Of a stretch of DNA of 64,000 bases, positions 58,077 through 64,000 are shown in pieces. Under the pieces are notes generated by a model. That model was not told where the DNA came from, ran no database searches, and worked only from the letters and a program-made list of their open reading frames with translations. The position numbers were made by a program, and so were the translations under genes. The DNA is taken from positions 1 through 64,000 of the forward strand of contig CAXBCP010000021.1 in the NCBI GenBank assembly GCA_963974055.1, given 5' to 3'. Within the stretch, counting starts at the first letter, position 1. Every line of letters starts with the position of its first letter. This DNA is from CAXBCP01 sp963974055 (GTDB lineage Bacteria; Pseudomonadota; Alphaproteobacteria; MPNO01; UBA830).

Positions 58077-58835
58077 ATGGATATGCCCGCCGTCCTGCAG
58101 AGCGCCGCGCGCCGCGCGGTCGATATTGTCCTGCCGCCCCGCTGTCTCGGCTGCGGTGCCGTCGTCGCGGATCCCGGCGCGGTGTGCCCTGACTGCTGGG
58201 CAGGGATCGATTTTATCGCGCCGCCGTTATGCGCCTGTTGCGGGCTGCCCTTTGAATATGAAACCGGCCGGGACGGGGATGGCTCGGACGCGATCTGTGG
58301 CGAATGCGCCCGGCGACCGCCTCTGTTCGGCCGCGCCAGGTCGGTGATGACCTATTCGGACTCCAGCCGGCGCCTGGTCCTTGCCTTCAAGCATGCCGAC
58401 CGCACCGATGCCGCCCCGGTCTGGGGCAGATGGCTGGCGCGGGCCGGCGCCGACGTACTGGCCGATGCCGATGTGCTGGTACCTGTTCCGCTGCACCGGC
58501 GGCGGCTGATCTCCCGGCGTTACAATCAGGCCGCCCTGATGGCGCAGGCGCTGGGCAGGGAGACCGGGTTGCCGGTTGCGGTCGATGCGCTTGTCCGGAC
58601 GCGGCCGACGCCGAGCCAGGGCCGCATGAACCGGTCACAGCGGCAGCGCAATGTCGCGGGGGCGTTTGCCGTTCGGCCGCGGGGGATAAATGCCGTCAAG
58701 AGTCGCCGCATCGTGCTGGTGGACGACGTCATGACGACCGGCGCAACCCTTTCCGCCTGCACCCGGCCGCTGCTGTCTGCCGGTGCCGCAAATGTCGACG
58801 TTCTGACCCTCGCGCGGGTGACGCGGACGGGGTAG
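58077..58835 (+). CDS. comF: ComF family phosphoribosyltransferase-like protein
   Basis: A 252-residue protein of the ComF/GntX family. The N-terminal zinc-ribbon uses CLGCGAVVADPGAVCPDC and CACCGLPFEYE...CGEC. The phosphoribosyltransferase fold includes the PRPP-binding motif IVLVDDVMTTGATLSA, and VPVPLHRRRLISRRYNQAAL precedes it. ComF links to DNA uptake and replication restart in other bacteria. It is divergent from the NDUFAF5-like gene. In many relatives comF is followed by grxC; here a transporter and a GAF gene lie between. Confidence 0.93.
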   Translation: MDMPAVLQSAARRAVDIVLPPRCLGCGAVVADPGAVCPDCWAGIDFIAPPLCACCGLPFEYETGRDGDGSDAICGECARRPPLFGRARSVMTYSDSSRRLVLAFKHADRTDAAPVWGRWLARAGADVLADADVLVPVPLHRRRLISRRYNQAALMAQALGRETGLPVAVDALVRTRPTPSQGRMNRSQRQRNVAGAFAVRPRGINAVKSRRIVLVDDVMTTGATLSACTRPLLSAGAANVDVLTLARVTRTG

Positions 58836-58873
58836 ACAGGGTCCTCAAAACTTTTCCCGACCGGAGAATTTTC

Positions 58874-59740
58874 ATGCCATTCGAAGCCTGGGCGCTTGCG
58901 CTCGGTTCAGCAGCGCTGTTCGGACTCGGGCTGGTGGTTACCCAGCTTGGACTGCGCGATATGACCCCGGCGCTGGGGGCGACATTCAGCATGCCGACGG
59001 CGGCGCTGATATTCTGGGCCAGCGCGCCGTTTCTCGCCGATTTCAGCGGCTGGGACACGGATGCGGCGCTTCTTTTTGCGGCGGTCGGAATTTTCTATCC
59101 GGCGATGATTACGCTGCTGACATTCGAGGCGAACCGTCTGATGGGCCCCTATGTATCGGGCGCGATCGGCAATCTCGGGCCGGTCTTTGCCGTCGCGGCG
59201 GGGCTGATCCTGCTCGGCGAAGTGCTGGGCGTTGTGCAATGGATTGCGGTCGTCGCGATCATCGCCGGGGTCAGCAGCATGTCCCTGCGCCGGACCTGGC
59301 AGGGCGGGTCATGGCGGCGGTGGATGATCGCGCTGCCGCTCGGCGCGGCGTTGTGCCGTGGCCTGGGACCCCCGGTGCTGAAAATCGGCCTGGGCTGGTG
59401 GCCGAACCCGTTCGTCGCCGTGCTGATCTGCTATGCGGTATCGGCATCTGTGGCGATCTCAGTCGGTCTGTGGCGGACGCGCGGAATCGAACGAAAGGTC
59501 ACGCGTTCGGGGGTGTTTGGATTCGTCTGTGTCGGGATCTGTAATGGCTTCGCGACGCTCTTCTGGGTGTTGTCGCTGGCGATCGGCCCGATTTCGCTGA
59601 CGTCGCCCGTGGTCGCCTGTTATCCGGTGTTCGCACTTGCATTCGGCGCCGTTTTACTGCGGAAAACCAGGATCGGCGCAAACCAGATGGTCGGTGTTGC
59701 ACTGACGGTGACCGGCGTTGCCGTTCTGACGGCGGTTTAG
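58874..59740 (+). CDS. EamA/DMT family transporter
   Basis: A 288-residue membrane protein with ten predicted helices, made of two EamA repeats (about residues 5-140 and 150-285). The marks are LVVTQLGLRDMTPALGATFS, VSGAIGNLGPVFAVAAGLIL and ISLTSPVVACYPVFALAFGA. It probably exports a metabolite or drug; the substrate is unknown. The start at 58874 lies 38 bases after comF. No ribosome-binding site beyond GGAGAA is evident. It is convergent with the GAF gene. Confidence 0.88.
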   Translation: MPFEAWALALGSAALFGLGLVVTQLGLRDMTPALGATFSMPTAALIFWASAPFLADFSGWDTDAALLFAAVGIFYPAMITLLTFEANRLMGPYVSGAIGNLGPVFAVAAGLILLGEVLGVVQWIAVVAIIAGVSSMSLRRTWQGGSWRRWMIALPLGAALCRGLGPPVLKIGLGWWPNPFVAVLICYAVSASVAISVGLWRTRGIERKVTRSGVFGFVCVGICNGFATLFWVLSLAIGPISLTSPVVACYPVFALAFGAVLLRKTRIGANQMVGVALTVTGVAVLTAV

Positions 59741-59761
59741 CCGCCGGCGGTTCGTCCGGCG

Positions 59762-60271
59762 TTATTCAGCTGCCTGGGAAATAACCCGCTGTCGCATCTC
59801 CAGAATGTCGACCGTCGTAGCGGCGAAATCGAACAGGTGATTGCGTTCAAAGCCGAGAAAGGCGTCTCTTGCTTTTGTATCGATGATACAGAACGTACCG
59901 ATACGGTACTGGTCCGGTGTAACAAGCGGCGCCCCGGCGTAGAAGCGGATACCCGGCGGACCTGTGACAAGGGGATTGTCCCTGAATCGCTCGTCCTGGG
60001 TGGCGTCGAGCACGATCAGAGGGTCGTTTTCCATGATGGCATAGGTACAGAACGCCTGGTCCCGTGGCGTTTGTTCGGCATCCAGGCCATGCGCCGACTT
60101 GAACCATTGGCGGTCTTTATCCACCAGCGACACCAGCGCGATCGACACCCCGAACAGTCTGGCAGCGAGGCGGGTCAACGCGTCGAAAGATTCTTCCTTG
60201 GGTGTATCGAGAACGTTGTAGGCGTGCAGAGCGGAAATCCGCTGCGTATCGTCATGCGGTATCGGAATCAC
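59762..60271 (-). CDS. GAF-domain sensory protein
   Basis: A 169-residue single GAF domain. Its marks are HDDTQRISALHAYNVLDTPK, then FDALTRLAARLFGVSIALVS and VDKDRQWFKSAHGLDAEQTP. The core ends AGAPLVTPDQYRIGTFCIID. This pattern is usually the input part of GGDEF or histidine kinases, but here it stands alone. It likely binds a ligand or chromophore (Cys in AFCTYAIM) and passes the signal to a partner. The start is a GTG at 60271 with AAAGGA nine bases upstream; a TTG at 60328 would add 19 residues. Confidence 0.85.
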   Translation of the reverse strand: MIPIPHDDTQRISALHAYNVLDTPKEESFDALTRLAARLFGVSIALVSLVDKDRQWFKSAHGLDAEQTPRDQAFCTYAIMENDPLIVLDATQDERFRDNPLVTGPPGIRFYAGAPLVTPDQYRIGTFCIIDTKARDAFLGFERNHLFDFAATTVDILEMRQRVISQAAE

Positions 60272-60498
60272 GATTGCTGTTCCTTTGCTCGGGCGCTGGA
60301 GGGAATTTGCCGCAGAACCGTTAAACAACGCTTAGCGGACGTCACAAGGTCGTTTTGAATATCCGGAGATGTGCAGGAAAACCGGCGAATAACGACGACG
60401 AAGCGGGAATGCGCCAAAGAGGGCTGACAAACGGGGGGCGGCGTCACATATTACCGGCGAAAACCGTGTTGTTTGTCTCCAACCGAAGGACTGCCGCC

Positions 60499-60759
60499 GT
60501 GGCTCAAGTCGAAATCTATTCAAGCATGTTTTGCCCGTTCTGCTCCCGCGCCAAGCACCTGCTGGCGCAAAAGGGCGTTGAGTTTATCGAAATCGATGTC
60601 GATACCAGCCCGGGCCGCCGCAACGAGATGCTGGACCGCGCCAACGGCCAGCATACCGTGCCGCAGATATTCATAGACGACCAGCATGTCGGCGGGTCGG
60701 ACGACCTTGCCGCGCTCGACCGGGCCGGCAAGCTCGACGGGATGCTCGGTCTCGGCTGA
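60499..60759 (+). CDS. grxC: Glutaredoxin 3
   Basis: An 86-residue thioredoxin-fold disulfide reductase that uses glutathione. The active site is CPFC (Cys12, Cys15) in YSSMFCPFCSRAKHLL. The cis-Pro and GSH site are HTVPQIFIDDQHVGGSDDLA. The GTG start at 60499 is supported by GAAGGA eight bases upstream and gives the family N-terminus MAQVEIYSS. Its TGA overlaps the ATG of the next gene by one base (TGATG), so the two are translationally coupled. Confidence 0.95.
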   Translation: MAQVEIYSSMFCPFCSRAKHLLAQKGVEFIEIDVDTSPGRRNEMLDRANGQHTVPQIFIDDQHVGGSDDLAALDRAGKLDGMLGLG

Positions 60760-61607
60760 TGGGCAGTTCGTTCCGCCTTGCCTGCGTTCAGGTCAATGCC
60801 GGAAACGAAATCGGCCCCAATGTTGAAACGGCCACGGCGCTGATCCGCGAAGCGGCGTCGGATGGCGCGGATTTTATATCCCTGCCCGAATGCGTGGCGC
60901 TGCTGGAGCCCGACCGCGACGCGCTGTTCCGGAAATCGGAAACGAAAAACGGCCACCCGGCACTGCAGGCATTCGCAGCCCTCGCGGGAGATCTGGGAAT
61001 ATGGCTTCATGTCGGCTCCATCGCGGTTCTCGCCGGTGACGGACGGATTGCCAACCGGACCTTCCTGATCGATCCCAGCGGGGCGGTGACGGCAAAATAC
61101 GACAAGATTCACATGTTCGACGTCGATCTTGAAGGCGGCGAATCCTACCGCGAATCGAATACCTACCAGCCGGGCGATGCCGCGGTGATCGCCGACATTC
61201 CGTGGGGGAAGGCGGGACTGACCATCTGCTACGATGTCCGGTTCCCCGCGCTGTATACCGGGCTTGCGACTGCCGGCGCGGACTTTATCGGCGTGCCGTC
61301 GGCGTTTACCCGCAAGACGGGGCGGGCGCACTGGCACGTGCTGCTCCGCGCCCGCGCAATCGAGACCGGGTGCTGGATATTCGCTGCGGCCCAGTGCGGC
61401 GATCATGCCGCCGGGCGGCAAACCTACGGTCATTCCCTGATCGTCGATCCGTGGGGCGATATCGTCGCCGAGGCCGGCGAGGAACCCGGTGTCATTATCG
61501 CCGATATCGATCCCGCCCGGGTCGGCGCGGCGCGCCGGTCCGTGCCGTCGCTTGCGAACGCCCGGCCCTACCGGCCCGCCGGGGCCGTTAAACGGGCGGC
61601 GGAATAA
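60759..61607 (+). CDS. Carbon-nitrogen hydrolase (Nit1 / omega-amidase-like)
   Basis: A 282-residue nitrilase-superfamily amidase. The catalytic triad is Glu44 (FISLPECVAL), Lys116 (KYDKIHMFDV) and Cys157 (LTICYDVRFPAL). The sequence around GGESYRESNTYQPGD matches the branch that includes deaminated-glutathione amidase (Nit1), a repair enzyme for a glutathione by-product. Its coupling to grxC fits glutathione metabolism. The 3' end overlaps the convergent methyltransferase gene by 20 bases. Confidence 0.92.
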   Translation: MGSSFRLACVQVNAGNEIGPNVETATALIREAASDGADFISLPECVALLEPDRDALFRKSETKNGHPALQAFAALAGDLGIWLHVGSIAVLAGDGRIANRTFLIDPSGAVTAKYDKIHMFDVDLEGGESYRESNTYQPGDAAVIADIPWGKAGLTICYDVRFPALYTGLATAGADFIGVPSAFTRKTGRAHWHVLLRARAIETGCWIFAAAQCGDHAAGRQTYGHSLIVDPWGDIVAEAGEEPGVIIADIDPARVGAARRSVPSLANARPYRPAGAVKRAAE

Positions 61608-62178
61608 CCGGGATCGCCGCGGCCCGTCTGACGGCGGCGATCCGCTGCACGATGGCAGGCGCCGGAATCGCGACCTCCCCGAACTCATACGCGACAACCG
61701 ATAATTCACCCGCGACCGCGTCCAGTAATTCACCGTCCCGCAGCAGGAAATCCGGATTGCGGGGACGGCCGAACCGTTCGTTGCCGACCGCGAAGGTCTC
61801 GTAAATCAGAACGCCGCCGGGGGTCAGGCTGTCGATCAGAACCGGCAGCAACGGCCGGTACAGGTAGTTGGCAACGACAATCCCGTCGAACGACCGGCCC
61901 GGCAGCGGCCAGGGGGCATCGCCTTCGAGGTCCGCCTCGATCGCCTCCACGCCGGTCGGGGCGGGGAGCGGGCCGGCGCGATTCAGCGTAAGCGGATTAT
62001 GTTCTAGACGCGAAATGTCGCGGTCGATCGCGGTGACCCTGAAACCGGTTTCGGCGAACAGCGCTGTGTGGCGGCCGGTCCCGCAGGCGACATCCAGCAC
62101 GGTTCCGCCTGCCGTTATCAGGGATGCGAAGCGGCGGACCCAGGGCGACGGCGGCGCGATGGCGTATGGTTCGGTCAT
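61588..62178 (-). CDS. Class I SAM-dependent methyltransferase
   Basis: A 196-residue methyltransferase. Motif I is VLDVACGTGRHTALFAETGF, and the acidic end of strand 2 is VTAIDRDISRLEHN. The motif for strand 4 is FDGIVVANYLYRPLLPVLID, followed by GGVLIYETFAVGNERFGRPR. This pattern (RPRNPDFLL) matches tellurite-resistance/TehB-like and thiopurine-like small methyltransferases. The substrate is unknown. Its 3' end overlaps the nitrilase gene on the opposite strand by 20 bases. It is divergent from the DUF1178 gene. Confidence 0.88.
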   Translation of the reverse strand: MTEPYAIAPPSPWVRRFASLITAGGTVLDVACGTGRHTALFAETGFRVTAIDRDISRLEHNPLTLNRAGPLPAPTGVEAIEADLEGDAPWPLPGRSFDGIVVANYLYRPLLPVLIDSLTPGGVLIYETFAVGNERFGRPRNPDFLLRDGELLDAVAGELSVVAYEFGEVAIPAPAIVQRIAAVRRAAAIPVIPPPV

Positions 62179-62255
62179 TTGTTTGCATTAAGCCTTTGTA
62201 TTTTCTGCAAAAAATAGAACTTGGAAAATGCCAAATCTACCTTAATTTGAGTGTC

Positions 62256-62702
62256 ATGATTGTATTCGATGTCAGTTGCAGCAACGATCACGTCTTCGAA
62301 GGCTGGTTCAGGGATACGGAATCGTTCGGCGAACAGGTCGAAGCGGGGGCCGTCACCTGTCCCGTCTGCGGCGACCACAAGGTCCGCAAGGCCATAATGG
62401 CGCCCAATGTCGGCGGCATCCGCAAGGGCAAGGACGACGCTGCTGCGCCCAATGCGGTCATGGCGCAACCCGACAGCAAAGTGGCCGAGTTCGTCGAGGC
62501 GCTGCATGAACTGAAAAAGCACGTCGAGGAAAACAGCGACTATGTCGGCGACACGTTCCCCGAAGAAGCGCGCAAGATTCATTACGGCGAGACCGAGGCC
62601 CGTTCCATTCACGGCGAGGCGACCCCGGAAGAAGCGGCCGAACTGGTCGACGAAGGAGTCGATTTCCATCGCATTCCCTGGCCGGGCAAGTCTGACGCCT
62701 GA
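62256..62702 (+). CDS. DUF1178 family protein
   Basis: A 148-residue cytosolic protein. The N-terminus MIVFDVSCSNDHVFEGWFRD and TCPVCGDHKVRKAIMAPNVG form the DUF1178 zinc-ribbon-like start. The C-terminal part (YVGDTFPEEARKIHYGETEA, then EEAAELVDEGVDF and IPWPG) is equally characteristic. No function is known. Its position after the nitrilase gene is common in alphaproteobacteria; here the methyltransferase lies between them on the other strand. Confidence 0.92.
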   Translation: MIVFDVSCSNDHVFEGWFRDTESFGEQVEAGAVTCPVCGDHKVRKAIMAPNVGGIRKGKDDAAAPNAVMAQPDSKVAEFVEALHELKKHVEENSDYVGDTFPEEARKIHYGETEARSIHGEATPEEAAELVDEGVDFHRIPWPGKSDA

Positions 62703-62731
62703 CAACTCGGCGGCCTGGCCGCAGGTCTGAA

Positions 62732-63913
62732 ATGCCGTCACCCCTGAAAATCAGCAATCGACACGCCCGGCGCCTGTGGCTGAAGACACAGGAACTGGCG
62801 TCCGCACCGACCGGGCCGGTCGATGTTTCGGAGACAATCCGGCGCCTGGGATATGTCCAGCTCGATACCATACGCATCGTGGCGCGGGCCCATCATCATA
62901 TTCTGTGGTCCCGGAACCGGAACTATCGCGAAGACATGCTGGCCGGCGTGATGGCGGCCGACCGCAGCGTGTTCGAACACTACACGCATGATGCGTCGAT
63001 TCTGCCGATGGAATTCTATCCTATGTGGCGGCGCCAGTTCCGGCGACTGAAAGAAAAAAGGGAACGCTCGAAATATTTTTCGGCCATGCCGGACAGGCCG
63101 ACGCGGGACGCGATCAAAAAACGCATCGCCGATGAAGGGCCGCTTTCGACCCATGCGTTCGATACCAAGGTCGCCGGGTCCGGGAAGATGTGGGCCCGGC
63201 CGCCGCATAAACTGGCGCTGGACTATATGTGGTACGCCGGAGAACTCGCGACATCGCACCGGGAAAATTTCACCAAATTCTACGACCTGGCGGAACGGGT
63301 CATCCCCGCGGAGATGCGCGACCCGGTCCATGACGACGACGTGCAGGTCGACTGGCTCTGCCAGGGTGCGCTGGACCGTCTGGGCTTCGGCACGCCCGGC
63401 GAAATCCAGAGATTCTGGGAGGCGGCGGACGGGAAAGAGGTTCGGGCCTGGGTCGAAAAGGCCGAAAAGTCGCTGGTCCCGGTCGAGGTGCAGGCAGCGG
63501 ACGGATCGTGGAGCCGGGCGCTCGCGCCGGGCGATATCGAGACCCGCCTGTCGGCGCTTTCCGCACCGCCATCGCGATTGCGGATTCTCAATCCGTTCGA
63601 TCCCGTCATCCGCGACCGGGCGCGCCTGCAGCGCCTGTTCGGGTTCGGGTACCGGGTTGAAATGTTCGTGCCGGAAGCGAAGCGCGAATGGGGGTATTAC
63701 GTGTTCCCGCTGCTCGAAGGAGATCGCTTCGTCGGACGGCTGGAAGCCAAGGCCGACCGCAAACGCGGCGTATTGGACGTATCGAATCTGTGGCCCGAAC
63801 CGGGCGTGACATGGACCGCCGCCCGCGCCGCCAGGCTCGATGCCGAGCTTTCCCGGTTCGCGCGTCTGGCAACCGTAACGGACGTGACGTGGTCCTGTCC
63901 GCGGCCGGGATGA
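62732..63913 (+). CDS. Winged-helix DNA glycosylase, YcaQ/AlkX family
   Basis: A 393-residue protein of the YcaQ/AlkX/AlkZ family, which removes interstrand cross-link or alkylated-base damage. The Q-x-D catalytic motif is at VQLDTIRIVARAHHHIL (Gln43, Asp45). Three winged-helix units follow (WARPPHKLALDYMWYAGELA...). The C-terminal beta-barrel is LLEGDRFVGRLEAKADRKRG. The full family length is present. It starts 29 bases after DUF1178. Some relatives lie beside antibiotic genes, but not here, so a general repair role is likely. Confidence 0.92.
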   Translation: MPSPLKISNRHARRLWLKTQELASAPTGPVDVSETIRRLGYVQLDTIRIVARAHHHILWSRNRNYREDMLAGVMAADRSVFEHYTHDASILPMEFYPMWRRQFRRLKEKRERSKYFSAMPDRPTRDAIKKRIADEGPLSTHAFDTKVAGSGKMWARPPHKLALDYMWYAGELATSHRENFTKFYDLAERVIPAEMRDPVHDDDVQVDWLCQGALDRLGFGTPGEIQRFWEAADGKEVRAWVEKAEKSLVPVEVQAADGSWSRALAPGDIETRLSALSAPPSRLRILNPFDPVIRDRARLQRLFGFGYRVEMFVPEAKREWGYYVFPLLEGDRFVGRLEAKADRKRGVLDVSNLWPEPGVTWTAARAARLDAELSRFARLATVTDVTWSCPRPG

Positions 63914-63944
63914 CGGCGAATCCGCTATTTGCCGATGGGGTCGC

Positions 63945-64000
63945 CTACCGCGTGCCGAACAGGATGTAATTGACCGACACGTCGTCGCTGACGCGCCATT
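63945..64000 (-). CDS. Probable C-terminal end of a gene entering from the right
   Basis: On the minus strand the last 17 codons before a TAG at 63945-63947 read WRVSDDVSVNYILFGTR. This is open to the window edge, has a plausible composition and faces the YcaQ-type gene in the usual convergent way. The fragment is too short to name a family. It could equally be a chance open frame. Confidence 0.4.
   Translation of the reverse strand, partial: WRVSDDVSVNYILFGTR

Overview
This 64 kb window is high-GC chromosomal DNA from an alphaproteobacterium, most likely a free-living, aerobic, Rhodospirillales-like organism. The lineage call rests on family content and gene order, not on rRNA, which is absent. 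Pointers are DUF1491, the BolA / J-domain / CobS / CobT block, aroK-aroB followed by a CorC/CNNM gene, xerD-accA, secA-PpiC-argJ-mutT and comF-grxC-nitrilase-DUF1178. No tRNA, rRNA, CRISPR array, prophage or intact insertion sequence was seen.

Layout. 1-0.7 kb: groES-groEL under a CIRCE operator. 0.8-21 kb: accessory metabolism with local regulators. It holds a TPP-dependent acetolactate synthase-like enzyme with an aldehyde dehydrogenase, an HxlR regulator, a dienelactone hydrolase, a beta-carbonic anhydrase and a TetR-controlled NmrA-like gene. It also holds a fused salicylyl-CoA 5-hydroxylase/oxidoreductase with a MarR regulator and a CoA ligase, a degenerate HtrA-like protein, and a probable UGA-decoded selenoprotein related to GrdB/PrdB. 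Two PEP-CTERM genes (11.9-12.7 and 21.3-22.2 kb) share the same promoter architecture. 22.8-27 kb: an envelope operon of a CHASE2 protein with no output domain, a small secreted protein and an M48 peptidase with SH3 and SHOCT domains. 28-31.4 kb: a 1111-residue membrane-anchored coiled-coil protein. 31.4-34.7 kb: IclR, a gentisate 1,2-dioxygenase-like enzyme and an MFS transporter. 34.8-64 kb: mostly core genes (rpmB, cobST, bolA, aroKB, xerD, accA, secA, argJ, mutT, comF, grxC), with a few genes that look inserted between conserved neighbours.

How the genes work together. The CoA ligase, the salicylyl-CoA 5-hydroxylase and the gentisate dioxygenase-like protein could form a route from salicylate (or a related aryl acid) through gentisyl-CoA to ring cleavage, under MarR and IclR control. 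The PEP-CTERM genes appear to be a sigma54 regulon. Each has a -24/-12 element, and each has a conserved 16-bp motif whose near edge lies exactly 64 bp from the -24 GG.

The strongest leads are the in-frame UGA at 19434 with a SECIS-like hairpin, the shared PEP-CTERM promoter layout, the paired TetR operators, a 21-bp repeat placed at the same offset after two stop codons, and a GMC oxidoreductase remnant that appears to have extended the C-terminus of a neighbouring gene.
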